Below are positions 17,077 to 25,950 of a stretch of 64,000 nt of DNA, in pieces. The stretch is from Sulfurospirillum sp001602955 (GTDB taxonomy: Bacteria; Campylobacterota; Campylobacteria; Campylobacterales; Sulfurospirillaceae). How positions within the stretch are numbered: position 1 is the first letter of the stretch; each line of letters starts with the position of its first letter. Where the stretch lies: positions 310,001 to 374,000 of the forward strand of contig LVAC01000023.1 in assembly GCA_001602955.1 (NCBI GenBank), given 5' to 3'. Under the pieces are notes generated by a model. That model had not been told where the DNA came from and did not search any database. It saw nothing but the letters and a program-made list of their open reading frames with translations. Both the position numbers and the translations under genes were made by a program.

Positions 17077-18450
17077 CTACACCGTTTTACTAAAGCGTCG
17101 TAACGCTTCAGGAATTTTTTTAAGATACGCATCAAAGGGCATCACGATATTTCGAATGAGCAGTGTGCCTGTGGTATTGACGAGAATTTTTTTCTCCACT
17201 TTATCGATCATCACCAAATCTTCTTCAACAAACGGTGCAAGAGCGGCGATCGCATCGGAAAAATAGTCAAAAAAGTCGATGCCAAACTGCGCTTCAATAC
17301 CAGCGATGTTGAGCTTGAAGTTGCTCATCATCTCCATAATGACGGCTTTTCGTAGCACATCATCGTCGTTTAAGATGAGTCCTCGATGCACGGGTAGTTT
17401 TCCCTCATCGATCGCTTTTTCATACGCGTCCATCTCTTTGAAGTTTTGCACATAGTGGCGCACGCCCTCGCCGATGCTGGTTAAACCAATGCCGATCAAA
17501 TCTGCCCCGCCTTTAGTCGTATAGCCTTGGAAATTGCGGTGCAATTCCCCTTTTTCAATCGCCAAGAACAGCTCATCGTCAGGCTTTGCAAAGTGATCCA
17601 TACCGATCATTTTATAGCCATTGGACTCTAAATAATCAATCGTATAACGCATAATGGCAAGCTTGACACTAGGATGTGGAAGCGTAGTCTCATCGATCTT
17701 GCGCATCGACTTTTTCATCCACGGCACGTGCGCATAGTTAAATACCGCTAAACGACTTGGATCAAGTGTTACGGCAAGACGAAGCGTCTCTTGAAAGCTC
17801 TCAAAGGTTTGGTAGGGAAGTCCATAGATCAAGTCCATATTGATCGACTTAATGCCCGCTTCTTTAGCCATTTTTACGGCATTTTGCGTCACATCGTAGG
17901 GTTGAATGCGGTGAATCGCTTTTTGCACCTCGTCGTTAAAGTCTTGAACCCCGTAACTAATGCGGTTAAACCCGTTACATGTCAAAATGTCCAACTGCTC
18001 TTTCGTTAAAAAGCGCGGGTCGATCTCACAGCTGATTTCGGCATCTTTGGCGAAGTTTTTGAAATGGCGTTTAATCGCGCCGATAATGCGCTCTAACTGT
18101 TCTGTATTAAAAAACGTCGGCGTTCCGCCGCCAAAGTGCATCTGAATCACTTCACGCGAGGTATCGAGGTGTTTGGAAAGCAACTCTAGCTCACGCTCCA
18201 AATAGTCGATATAACGCTCTTTTTTATCTTCCTTACTCGTGTATACGACGTTACAGCCGCAAAAATAACACGCACTTCGGCAAAACGGAAGGTGAAAATA
18301 TAAAGAGAGTTTACGGCTCTTATCTTGGTGTGCCAAGACGTCTTCGTAACTTCTACATGTAAAGCTCTCATGAAACTCCGGAGCGGTCGGATAGCTCGTG
18401 TATCTAGGTCCCGCTTTGGAATACTTGGCAAATTTTTCAAAATCAATCAT
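17077..18450 (-). CDS. hemN: Oxygen-independent coproporphyrinogen III oxidase
   Basis: 457 residues. Radical SAM enzyme converting coproporphyrinogen III to protoporphyrinogen IX in anaerobic heme synthesis. The cluster cysteines are C57, C61 and C64 (PFCRSACYFCGC), including the fourth cysteine of the extended CxxxCxxCxC pattern that marks true HemN. The SAM-binding GGGTP (HFGGGTPTF) and HemN C-terminal domain are present, and the length is normal. It sits in the operon hemB-argF-small protein-hemN-FeS protein. Its presence beside hemB links two heme steps. Confidence 0.94.
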   Translation of the reverse strand: MIDFEKFAKYSKAGPRYTSYPTAPEFHESFTCRSYEDVLAHQDKSRKLSLYFHLPFCRSACYFCGCNVVYTSKEDKKERYIDYLERELELLSKHLDTSREVIQMHFGGGTPTFFNTEQLERIIGAIKRHFKNFAKDAEISCEIDPRFLTKEQLDILTCNGFNRISYGVQDFNDEVQKAIHRIQPYDVTQNAVKMAKEAGIKSINMDLIYGLPYQTFESFQETLRLAVTLDPSRLAVFNYAHVPWMKKSMRKIDETTLPHPSVKLAIMRYTIDYLESNGYKMIGMDHFAKPDDELFLAIEKGELHRNFQGYTTKGGADLIGIGLTSIGEGVRHYVQNFKEMDAYEKAIDEGKLPVHRGLILNDDDVLRKAVIMEMMSNFKLNIAGIEAQFGIDFFDYFSDAIAALAPFVEEDLVMIDKVEKKILVNTTGTLLIRNIVMPFDAYLKKIPEALRRFSKTV

Positions 18451-18458
18451 ATGCGTCC

Positions 18459-18947
18459 TTAGCGCGTTGTCGCGCTGATAATACTCGAACCTTCCGGCAA
18501 GTAGAGGTCTTTCAAATCCAAAAAGAGATTGGGGTGCTCTTTTTTGATCTTCGCGATCAAGGTATCAAAATCGATATTTTTCTTTTTGCTTCGATTGAGC
18601 TCTTCCATTGCCACGCTTAAAACGTCGTGAAAATCTAAAGGCAAATGCTTTAAAATACTCTTCTCAAGTTTCAAAAAAAGAGCCTCTTGTTCGGCTTCTT
18701 TAAAATGCTCGATCATTTTACTGAGCGTCTCGATCGACAAAAGCGCATGAAGTTTATCGTTTTCGTCGTAAACTAACCACGGCTCTTTCGTGTTATCCCA
18801 CGAACCGCTTTTCAGGCGCAATACTTTCGCCTCACTCTCTTCGCTTGGAAGAATTTCCAAAACCGTCTGTTCTTTTTGTTTGGTTGGGCTTAAATTTTTA
18901 GAAATTTTTTCTATCATCTTAAACTCTTTTCGTTTTTTAAATTCCAT
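18459..18947 (-). CDS. Conserved hypothetical protein between argF and hemN
   Basis: 162 residues, hydrophilic and charged, without signal peptide or membrane segment. Its start overlaps the argF stop (TAATG at 18945-18949), so translation is probably coupled; a second Met (18917, MIEKISKN) is an alternative. A helical centre (LSIETLSKMIEHFKEAEQEALFLKLE) and a C-terminal DLKDLYLPEGSSI are visible. C. jejuni has a hypothetical gene in the same place (Cj0993c). I cannot assign a function. Confidence 0.8.
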   Translation of the reverse strand: MEFKKRKEFKMIEKISKNLSPTKQKEQTVLEILPSEESEAKVLRLKSGSWDNTKEPWLVYDENDKLHALLSIETLSKMIEHFKEAEQEALFLKLEKSILKHLPLDFHDVLSVAMEELNRSKKKNIDFDTLIAKIKKEHPNLFLDLKDLYLPEGSSIISATTR

Positions 18948-19879
18948 TAGTTATTTCTGTGCTTATCCAGCCATACCATCACGGCTTTTTGGGCATGAAG
19001 TCTGTTTTCTGCCTCATCAAAAATCTCATCGGCATGCGCTTCAAAGACACTCTCGCTCACTTCATAGTCACGGTATGCTGGCAAGCAGTGTAAAAACATT
19101 GCATCGTCTTGTGCCAAACTCATCATCGCATCATCGACCATAAACCCTTGAAAATCAGCGATGCGCTTCGCTTTTTCTGCCTCTTGTCCCATCGAAACCC
19201 AAGTGTCCGTGGTAACAACGGTAGCACCTGTGATCGCCTCTTTGGGGTCATTGCCGATTTTGATGACCGCACCACTCTCTTTGGCAAAAGAGAGCGCATC
19301 TTCTAAGATTTGAGCATCCACTTCATACCCTTTAGGTGTGGCGATGCGAAGTTCAAAACCCAGTTTAGAAGCGAGCATCAACCATGAATGGGTCATGTTG
19401 TTGCCATCGCCCACGTAGGCTACGATGGGGTTTTGATCTTTTTTGTATTCGACCATTGTAAGATAATCCGCCATCAACTGCACAGGATGGTACGAATCGC
19501 TCAAACCGCTGATAACAGGAACACGTGAATACGCCGCAAACTCTTCGAGCGTACTTTGCGCAAAAGTTCGGATCATCACCATGTCGACCATGCGACTAAT
19601 GACACGCGCCGTATCTTTCATCGGTTCACCGCGTCCAAGTTGTAAGTCATTTGAAGAGAGGAACAACCCTTTTCCGCCAAGCTGATGAATCCCCACTTCG
19701 AAGCTGACACGTGTTCGTGTACTGCTTTTTTCAAAAATCATGCCTAAGGTTTGATTTTCAAGGTAGGGTTTAAATTTGCCTTTTTTCGCCTGTTTTTTGA
19801 TCTTGATCGCCAAATCGATGATCTCTAAAATCTCTTTTTTTGAAAAATCTTTCAGTGTAAGAAAGTGTCTCATATTCAA
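18947..19879 (-). CDS. argF: Ornithine carbamoyltransferase
   Basis: 310 residues. Forms citrulline from carbamoyl phosphate and ornithine in arginine synthesis. The carbamoyl-phosphate loop STRTR is at about 53-57, HPVQLMADYLT follows the central region, and HCLPAYRDYEV near the C-terminus is the ornithine-side motif. Start MNMRHFLTL is preceded by AAAGGAGAC. A small hairpin (TGGGC/GCCCA, 19894-19906) lies in the 68-base gap behind hemB. It belongs to the hemB-argF-hemN operon, an arrangement shared with Campylobacter. Confidence 0.96.
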   Translation of the reverse strand: MNMRHFLTLKDFSKKEILEIIDLAIKIKKQAKKGKFKPYLENQTLGMIFEKSSTRTRVSFEVGIHQLGGKGLFLSSNDLQLGRGEPMKDTARVISRMVDMVMIRTFAQSTLEEFAAYSRVPVISGLSDSYHPVQLMADYLTMVEYKKDQNPIVAYVGDGNNMTHSWLMLASKLGFELRIATPKGYEVDAQILEDALSFAKESGAVIKIGNDPKEAITGATVVTTDTWVSMGQEAEKAKRIADFQGFMVDDAMMSLAQDDAMFLHCLPAYRDYEVSESVFEAHADEIFDEAENRLHAQKAVMVWLDKHRNN

Positions 19880-19947
19880 TGTCTCCTTTTATTTGGGCAA
19901 AGCCCACATAAAATTCCCCGCACTAAAGCTTACGCTTTGCGTAGAAT

Positions 19948-20922
19948 TTACTTTTTCCTTAAAATCTCAGCTACTTCTTTCGCGTGGTAACTGATGATGA
20001 TGTCAGCCCCCGCGCGTTTAAACGCGATCATCGTCTCCATCATCACACGCTCATAATCGATCACGCCCGCTTTTGCGGCCGCTTTTAAGAGTGCGTATTC
20101 GCCACTCACGTTGTAAACACACAGCGGTGTCGTCGTTGCTTCGCGCACATCACGCACGATGTCGAGGTATGCAAGAGCGGGTTTCACCATCAAGATGTCA
20201 GCCCCTTGCGCTTCATCTTCGATGGATTCTGCAATGGCTTCTCTACGATTGGCTGGGTCCATCTGGTAGGTTTTACGATCGCCAAAAGAGGGAGCAGACT
20301 CTGCCACATCACGAAACGGTCCATAATAGGCACTGGCAAATTTGGTCGAATAACTCATAATCGGAAGGTTGATGAAGCCTTCACTATCCAAAGCCTCACG
20401 TAACGCTTCGATCATACCGTCCATCATGCCAGAAGGTGCGATCATATCAGCACCCGCATGCGCGTGAACAAGAGCTTGTTTGGCTAAAATCTCCAGCGTC
20501 GCGTCGTTATCAACGCTTTCGTGCTCCATATCTAAAATGCCGCAATGTCCGTGATCGGTAAATTCACAAAAACAAAGATCGGTGACAACAAACAGGTTCG
20601 GATACGCTTTTTTCACCGCTTTGATCGTACTTGCGATAATGCCATGTTCACAAAGTGCATCACTGCCCACGCTGTCTTTGACTTCGGGAATACCAAATAA
20701 AATAATTGCGTTAATTCCAAGTGTTTGCAATGTGCCGCACTCTTTTACAATTTCATCAATGCTCATTTGGTAAACGCCCGGCATCGAGCCAATCTCTTTT
20801 TTAATCCCCTCGCCACTTCGTGCAAATAACGGATAGATAAAATCGTCCATACTAAGAGTTGTTTCGCGCACAAGGGAGCGAAGCGTTGCGTTCATTCTGA
20901 GTCTTCTAAATCTTTTAAACAT
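19948..20922 (-). CDS. hemB: Delta-aminolevulinic acid dehydratase (porphobilinogen synthase)
   Basis: 324 residues. Condenses two aminolevulinate molecules into porphobilinogen. Seen are DLCFCEFTDHGHCGI of the metal-site region, the catalytic lysine stretches around MSYSTKFASAYYGPFRD and the second in MVKPALAYLDI. The length is usual for the family. It is the first gene of the five-gene minus-strand operon and is divergent from ribA across 76 bases. Confidence 0.96.
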   Translation of the reverse strand: MFKRFRRLRMNATLRSLVRETTLSMDDFIYPLFARSGEGIKKEIGSMPGVYQMSIDEIVKECGTLQTLGINAIILFGIPEVKDSVGSDALCEHGIIASTIKAVKKAYPNLFVVTDLCFCEFTDHGHCGILDMEHESVDNDATLEILAKQALVHAHAGADMIAPSGMMDGMIEALREALDSEGFINLPIMSYSTKFASAYYGPFRDVAESAPSFGDRKTYQMDPANRREAIAESIEDEAQGADILMVKPALAYLDIVRDVREATTTPLCVYNVSGEYALLKAAAKAGVIDYERVMMETMIAFKRAGADIIISYHAKEVAEILRKK

Positions 20923-20998
20923 TCTTTTGCCTTATCTTCGTTAGAATTATCGTCGCTTATAAAAAATAATGATTTTACCATAACTGGATTTAAAAAAT

Positions 20999-21562
20999 AT
21001 GAAAATCGAAATTTCCGAAGTTGCAAACCTTCCCTCTCGGTTTGGAAGCTTCAAAATTCAATCGTTTAAAGAGGGTATTAAAGAGCATTTAGTGATCTTC
21101 AAAGAGCCTTTAGGTACGATTCCTTTAGTTCGAATTCACAGCGAATGCCTTACGGGCGACACTATCGGAAGCCTGAAATGCGACTGCCGCGACCAACTCG
21201 AATATGCCTTGAAGCTCATCGAAAAAGAAGGCGGTATGGTCATTTATTTACGCCAAGAAGGGCGTAATATCGGGCTTCTCAACAAAGTCAACGCCTATGC
21301 TTTGCAGGATAAAGGTTTTGATACCATCGAAGCCAACCATCAGCTCGGTTTTAAAGCCGACGAACGTACTTACGAGATCGTCGAATTTATCCTAAACCGT
21401 TTTAACGTCTCGAAGATCCGACTCTTAACCAACAATCCCAAAAAGCTCGAGAGCCTCAAAGGGGTTGAAATCACGGAGCGCGTGCCCGTGATTATAGAGC
21501 CGAACGTTTTCAACGAGAAGTATTTAAAAACGAAAAAAGAGCAAATGGGACACCTTTTTTAG
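20999..21562 (+). CDS. ribA: GTP cyclohydrolase II
   Basis: 187 residues. Opens the GTP ring in the first step of riboflavin synthesis. The zinc-binding cysteines are C50, C61 and C63 (SECLTGDTIGSLKCDC), followed by the catalytic RQEGRNIGLLNK and ANHQLGF. It is a stand-alone RibA, without a fused RibB domain. Its location beside hemB matches C. jejuni (Cj0996). Confidence 0.96.
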   Translation: MKIEISEVANLPSRFGSFKIQSFKEGIKEHLVIFKEPLGTIPLVRIHSECLTGDTIGSLKCDCRDQLEYALKLIEKEGGMVIYLRQEGRNIGLLNKVNAYALQDKGFDTIEANHQLGFKADERTYEIVEFILNRFNVSKIRLLTNNPKKLESLKGVEITERVPVIIEPNVFNEKYLKTKKEQMGHLF

Positions 21563-21570
21563 GAGAAACC

Positions 21571-22011
21571 GTGATACGCGAAGCCAACGTTCAAGATGCC
21601 GACGTTTTAGCGACCCTTCTTGAACAATTGGGCTATGAGAACACGTCCTCGTTTCTTCCCGCACATATTCAAACGCTTTTAGAACATCCCGACGCGTCTT
21701 TGGCGGTGTACGAAACCGACGGTCGCGTCGTCGCTTTGCTTTGTTTACATGTCATTCCTCAAATCGCCCTGCTCGGTCCGTTTTTACGGATTAGCTACTT
21801 TGTCGTCGACGAAACGATGCGTTCGGCTCACATCGGTACTGCCTTAGAGTCTTACGCTTTAGGCGTCGCTCGAGAAAAAGGGTGCGATCGTATCGAAGTG
21901 CATTGCCATGAAAGACGCAAAGACGCACACCGTTTTTACGCGCGACACGGTTACGTCGAATCGCCGAAATATTTTGTCAAAAACCTACATGTAAGGAGTG
22001 AATATGCTTAA
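21571..22011 (+). CDS. GNAT-family N-acetyltransferase
   Basis: 146 residues. The GNAT fold is indicated by ISYFVVDETMRSAHIGTALES, an acetyl-CoA loop of the RxxGxG type though altered to RSAHIGTA, and by HRFYARHGYVESPKYF near the end. The start is GTG 21571 with AGGAG overlapping the ribA stop, so it is coupled to ribA. It overlaps mscL slightly. The substrate is unknown. Confidence 0.85.
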   Translation: MIREANVQDADVLATLLEQLGYENTSSFLPAHIQTLLEHPDASLAVYETDGRVVALLCLHVIPQIALLGPFLRISYFVVDETMRSAHIGTALESYALGVAREKGCDRIEVHCHERRKDAHRFYARHGYVESPKYFVKNLHVRSEYA

Positions 22012-22432
22012 AGAATTTCGCGATTTTCTCGTCAAAGGAAACGTCGTCGATATGGCGGTCGGTTTTATTTTCGGAGCGGCGTTTGCGACGATCGTCAAAT
22101 CGCTGGTCAGCAACGTCATCATGCCGCCGATCGGCTTGTTGCTCGGGAACGTCGATTTTTCGTCGCTTTTTATTGCGCTGGACGGCAAAAGCTACGCCTC
22201 TTTGAGTGAGCTTGAAAAAGCGGGTGCTCCGGCGATCAAACTCGGTGTTTTTTTCAACGACCTGACCTCGTTTGTTATTTTGGGATTTGTCATGTTTATG
22301 ATGATCAAAGGCTACACGAAGATTGCACCCAAAAAAGCACCCGAAGCTACGACGAAAGCGTGCCCCGAGTGCGCGATGAACATTCCCCTCGCCGCGAAAA
22401 AATGTCCGCATTGTTTAAGCGATCAAGCCTAA
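22004..22432 (+). CDS. mscL: Large-conductance mechanosensitive channel with C-terminal zinc ribbon
   Basis: 142 residues. Emergency osmolyte-release channel of the inner membrane. MscL hallmarks are FRDFLVKGNVVDMAVGFIFG at the N-terminus, NVIMPPIG, and a second helix FVILGFVMFMMIKG. ATG 22004 is preferred over GTG 21998 because AAGGAG (21993-21998) overlaps the GTG and is well spaced for the ATG. The usual C-terminal helical bundle is replaced by CPECAMNIPLAAKKCPHC, a four-cysteine zinc ribbon. Confidence 0.93.
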   Translation: MLKEFRDFLVKGNVVDMAVGFIFGAAFATIVKSLVSNVIMPPIGLLLGNVDFSSLFIALDGKSYASLSELEKAGAPAIKLGVFFNDLTSFVILGFVMFMMIKGYTKIAPKKAPEATTKACPECAMNIPLAAKKCPHCLSDQA

Positions 22433-22443
22433 AACTTGTGTCA

Positions 22444-22479
22444 AAAATCCTTACATGTAACCTGACATGTAAGGATTTT
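22444..22479. terminator. Bidirectional terminator built from inverted ACATGT motifs
   Basis: A perfect 15-bp inverted repeat (AAAATCCTTACATGT and complement, six-base loop) lies between the converging mscL and sodB. A-rich and T-rich flanks suit termination on both strands. Each arm carries the dispersed TTACATGT motif. Confidence 0.8.
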
Positions 22480-22487
22480 ATCGTGCG

Positions 22488-23084
22488 TTATAACGACAAA
22501 TTGGCTTCGGCAAACTCCCAATTCACGAGATGTTTTAAGAAAATATCGAGATAATCTACGCGCCTGTTTTGATAATCCAAATAGTAGGCATGTTCCCACA
22601 CGTCGACGGTTAACAAAGCTTTTTGGGCATGCACCATCGGCGTATCGGCATTGGACGTTTTCGTCACTTTAAGCACGCCGTTTTCCAGCACGAGCCACGC
22701 CCAACCGCTTCCAAATTGCGTCGCACCCGCACTTTTAAACGCTTCAACAAACGCTTCGTAGCTTCCGAAAGCTTCGTCGATTTTTGCCGCGATCGCACCG
22801 CTTGGCGCACCGCCGCCGCCTTTTTTCATCGAATGCCAATAAAACGTGTGGTTCCACACCTGTGCCGCATTGTTGAAAATAGCCGTTTTTTCGGGCTTGT
22901 TCGCCGAGAGTTTGATGATCTCTTCCAGCGGCACGTCCGCAAGGTCGCTTCCTTGAATGAGATTGTTTAGGTTCGTAACATACGTTTGATGATGTTTTCC
23001 GTGATGAAATCCAAGAGTATCGGCACTGATATACGGTGCAAGCGCGTGAGCTTCGTAAGGAAGCGGAGGTAAAGTAATCGCCAT
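22488..23084 (-). CDS. sodB: Iron superoxide dismutase
   Basis: 198 residues. Dismutates superoxide in the cytoplasm. Metal ligands are H27, H79 (QVWNHTFYW), and the Asp and His of DVWEHAYYLDY. AAQVWNHTFYW and TQFGSGWAWL are of the iron type. No signal peptide. It converges with mscL. A second superoxide-related gene follows on the other strand after its promoter region. Confidence 0.96.
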   Translation of the reverse strand: MAITLPPLPYEAHALAPYISADTLGFHHGKHHQTYVTNLNNLIQGSDLADVPLEEIIKLSANKPEKTAIFNNAAQVWNHTFYWHSMKKGGGGAPSGAIAAKIDEAFGSYEAFVEAFKSAGATQFGSGWAWLVLENGVLKVTKTSNADTPMVHAQKALLTVDVWEHAYYLDYQNRRVDYLDIFLKHLVNWEFAEANLSL

Positions 23085-23250
23085 CGTAAACTCCTTGTTG
23101 TAAAATAATCGTCTCTTTCATTCTATCGCTTCTTGCTAAATGAATGTTAAATCTACGAATTTAGTCTCTTAGTTACATTTTTTTATCAATTGACTTTTGA
23201 AACTTTTTAGCTATAATTTTTTCGTATTTTTACCATTAAAGGAGTTGCGT

Positions 23251-23679
23251 ATGAAACGAAGAGATGCTCTAAAAATAGGTGCTCTTGCCGCATTGGCGAC
23301 GACGGTTGCAAGTGCTTACGACGAAAAATTAATCGTCAATAAACAAGCTATGAGCATTAAAGATCCGGCAAATCCTACCGAGGCGGAACTTAAACACTCT
23401 CCCGAAATCACGATCGGTACGGCGGATAAAAATGGCTTTGCGCTGGTGGAAGTCAATATCGGACAAAAAGGCGTTCTTCATCCAAGCGTCGAGAACCATT
23501 GGATTTACGAAATCACGCTTTTTGCGGACGGGCACAAAGCGGCAACGGTTTCGCTTGAGCCTAAAACGTCTCGCGGCTATTTGGCGGCACGCATCGATAC
23601 GAAAAGCGTCAAAACGCTTTCCGCCGTCGCACGCTGTAATCTCCACGGCGACTATACCTCTTCTATCGCCGTTGTTTAA
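23251..23679 (+). CDS. Exported superoxide reductase (desulfoferrodoxin/neelaredoxin) homologue
   Basis: 142 residues. The N-terminus has a twin-arginine signal (KRRDALKIGALAALATTVASA). The mature part keeps the iron ligands of superoxide reductase: H49, H77, H83 (HPSVENHW), C129 and H132 (CNLHG), in the standard spacing. The Glu next to the first His-Lys pair (EKH in most relatives) reads ELKH here, so the usual sixth-ligand Glu is displaced or lost. It probably reduces periplasmic superoxide to peroxide, though such exported proteins are little studied. ATG 23251 has AAAGGAG upstream. Single gene. Confidence 0.82.
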   Translation: MKRRDALKIGALAALATTVASAYDEKLIVNKQAMSIKDPANPTEAELKHSPEITIGTADKNGFALVEVNIGQKGVLHPSVENHWIYEITLFADGHKAATVSLEPKTSRGYLAARIDTKSVKTLSAVARCNLHGDYTSSIAVV

Positions 23680-23701
23680 GCTTTTTTGATATAGTGTATT
23701 T

Positions 23702-23724
23702 GGGACGCACATCACGTGCGCCCC
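23702..23724 (+). terminator. Hairpin after the superoxide reductase gene
   Basis: GGGACGCAC and GTGCGCCCC with one mismatch, about 25 bases after the stop. No T run follows directly. Confidence 0.4.
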
Positions 23725-23754
23725 ACGTATCGATTTTGAGCCTTTAATATTCGT

Positions 23755-23768
23755 TTGACGTACGTCAA
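23755..23768. promoter_or_regulatory. Perfect palindrome upstream of the NIT chemoreceptor
   Basis: TTGACGTACGTCAA, 14 bases, 73 bases before the chemoreceptor start. It is a candidate operator; it may also overlap a -35 box (TTGACG). Confidence 0.35.
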
Positions 23769-23840
23769 TGCATTTGGATTTCCGACATCAGTATAATCAA
23801 CGTTATGAAATAAAACGACTTTTATACGAGGAGATAGAGT

Positions 23841-25826
23841 ATGCGCCGCACCGTTAAGCTTCAACTAGCCTTTGTCTCGATCGTCGTCGGTCTCGTCGCC
23901 TTACTTATGGGTGTTAGAATGGCTATGACGACGCATGAAAAACTCTCCAATATTCAAAACCTTCAACGTATCGTCTCTCTTTCGACGAGCATTAGCTTAC
24001 TCGTTCACGAAAGCCAAAAAGAAAGAGGTACGAGTGCGGGATATTTGGGCTCGTCGGGGAAGAAATTTGCCGATAAGCTTCCCTCGCAACGTCAATTGAC
24101 GGATCAGGAAAGAACACGCTACCGCCAAGCGCTTCAAACGATCGATTTGAGCCGCTTCCCCACTTCTTTGGGCGAACAGATTCGAACGATCGATACCATG
24201 CTTTCCAATCTGGAAAGCATTCGAAAACGCGTCGATACCTTTGCGATTAGTGCGGCGGAGCAAGTTGATTTTTACACGCTTTTAAACAAACACCTTTTAG
24301 ACATCGTTACCTCCTCGTCCATGCTCTCGAATAATCCCGAAACCATCAAACAGCTCAATGCCTACGCCAATTTTCTCAAAGCCAAAGAACGCACGGGCAT
24401 CGAACGGGCCGTCTTGTCCAATACCTTTGCCGCCGATGCCTTCGCGCCGAATATGTTCGTCAAGCTGATTACCCTCGTCTCCGAACAAGCTTCGTATTTG
24501 GATGCTTTTTTAGGCACGGCTTCGCCTGCTTCGATAGCGTTTTACCAAAAAACGATGCAATCGCCCGTCGTGGGAGAAGTCGAGAAGATGCGCTCAAGTG
24601 CGATCACCAAAGCCAACGAAGGACATTTTGGCGTGGATGCAACCGTATGGTTTAACACGATTACCGATAAAATCAACCTGCTCAAAAGCGTCGACGATCA
24701 TCTCTCCGCAGAAATCGAACAAACCCTTAACGCCTTGGAAGCCTCAACGTACCGCCATGTTTGGATTGAAGGCAGTGTGCTTGTCTTAACCGCCTTGATT
24801 ATCATCGTTTTACTGTATGCTACGTTTAAAGACGTTTTACAGGCCATTACCGTTTCGGGAAAAAAATTGGAAAGTATCGCTTCCAACCTCGATCTTACCG
24901 AATCGCTCACGTTGAAAAACGATAACGAAATCTCCGATACGATGAAACAGGTACAAACCTTGATTTTAAATTTTAAAGCCTCCATCTCCAAAGCGTTAGA
25001 GACTTCCGACCAAAGCGTCGAAGCAAGCCATTCCTTAAACAGCGTTTCCGCCGACCTCTCCTGCAATATCGAAAAACAAAACCGCTTTATGCATACCGTC
25101 CAATCCGATATGCAACGCTTAAAAGCGAAAGAGTTGGAGATGAAACAGACGTCGTTTCAAACCTGTCAAGACCTCCAACAAACGCAAGAGATCCTCAATA
25201 CGTTTGTCACCAATATGCGCAGCGTCGTCGATCGTACGCGTCAAAGCGCACAAGAACAACACGCTCTAAGTTCTCAAGTCGAATCGCTTTCGCAGCAAGC
25301 AACGCAGATCAAAGAAGTTCTGAGCATTATCGACGACATCGCCGATCAAACCAATCTTTTAGCCCTAAACGCCGCTATCGAAGCCGCACGTGCAGGCGAA
25401 CACGGGCGCGGATTTGCCGTCGTCGCCGATGAAGTGCGTAAACTAGCCGAACGTACGCAAACCTCACTGCTTGATATTAGCACGACAACCAACGTTATCG
25501 TACAAACGATCGACCTTGTGACCGATAAAACGGAAAAAATTTCACAATCGTTTTTCAGCCTTTCTCAAGACACGAATCAACTCATCGGCGACTCCGAACG
25601 CACCTCCGCAACATTGAGCCGTACCATCGAAATCTCCGAGCAACAAAGCAGTGAACATACGCTCGTCGCGCAAACGGCGGAAACGTTTATGCAACAAATC
25701 GACGATATGACGTCGCTCTCAGAACATAACAACGCCTTGGGCGAACGCGTCAAAGAGATTTCCGGACACCTACTGACAAAAGCACAAAACGCCAATATCG
25801 AGCTACGCCGCTTTCGCATTCGTTAA
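23841..25826 (+). CDS. Methyl-accepting chemotaxis protein with NIT sensor domain
   Basis: 661 residues. A transmembrane helix (about 9-28), a periplasmic NIT domain (about 50-290, with LVHESQKERGTSAGYLGS, the family signature), a second helix (about 312-332) and a cytoplasmic signalling domain with the conserved tip DQTNLLALNAAIEAARAGEHGRGFA-type stretch (around 510-535) are seen. NIT domains are proposed to sense nitrate or nitrite. No HAMP of clear type was seen. No CheB/CheR docking pentapeptide is visible at the end. Single gene followed by a motif-built terminator. Confidence 0.92.
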   Translation: MRRTVKLQLAFVSIVVGLVALLMGVRMAMTTHEKLSNIQNLQRIVSLSTSISLLVHESQKERGTSAGYLGSSGKKFADKLPSQRQLTDQERTRYRQALQTIDLSRFPTSLGEQIRTIDTMLSNLESIRKRVDTFAISAAEQVDFYTLLNKHLLDIVTSSSMLSNNPETIKQLNAYANFLKAKERTGIERAVLSNTFAADAFAPNMFVKLITLVSEQASYLDAFLGTASPASIAFYQKTMQSPVVGEVEKMRSSAITKANEGHFGVDATVWFNTITDKINLLKSVDDHLSAEIEQTLNALEASTYRHVWIEGSVLVLTALIIIVLLYATFKDVLQAITVSGKKLESIASNLDLTESLTLKNDNEISDTMKQVQTLILNFKASISKALETSDQSVEASHSLNSVSADLSCNIEKQNRFMHTVQSDMQRLKAKELEMKQTSFQTCQDLQQTQEILNTFVTNMRSVVDRTRQSAQEQHALSSQVESLSQQATQIKEVLSIIDDIADQTNLLALNAAIEAARAGEHGRGFAVVADEVRKLAERTQTSLLDISTTTNVIVQTIDLVTDKTEKISQSFFSLSQDTNQLIGDSERTSATLSRTIEISEQQSSEHTLVAQTAETFMQQIDDMTSLSEHNNALGERVKEISGHLLTKAQNANIELRRFRIR

Positions 25827-25837
25827 ACGTCTTGTTT

Positions 25838-25890
25838 GGTTACATGTCGATCGTACGAAAAATGCTTACCGTAAGATCAACATGTAAACC
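25838..25890 (+). terminator. Inverted-motif hairpin after the NIT chemoreceptor
   Basis: GGTTACATGT at 25838-25847 pairs with ACATGTAAACC at 25880-25890 (one bulge), extended inward by GATC/GATC, with an inner CTTAC/GTAAG hairpin at 25865-25875. It follows the stop by about 12 bases. Confidence 0.55.
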
Positions 25891-25950
25891 TCCCTTAATC
25901 GCCCTTTAGATACGATATACTTTTAATATCTTTTTTTCAAAGGGCACGCA

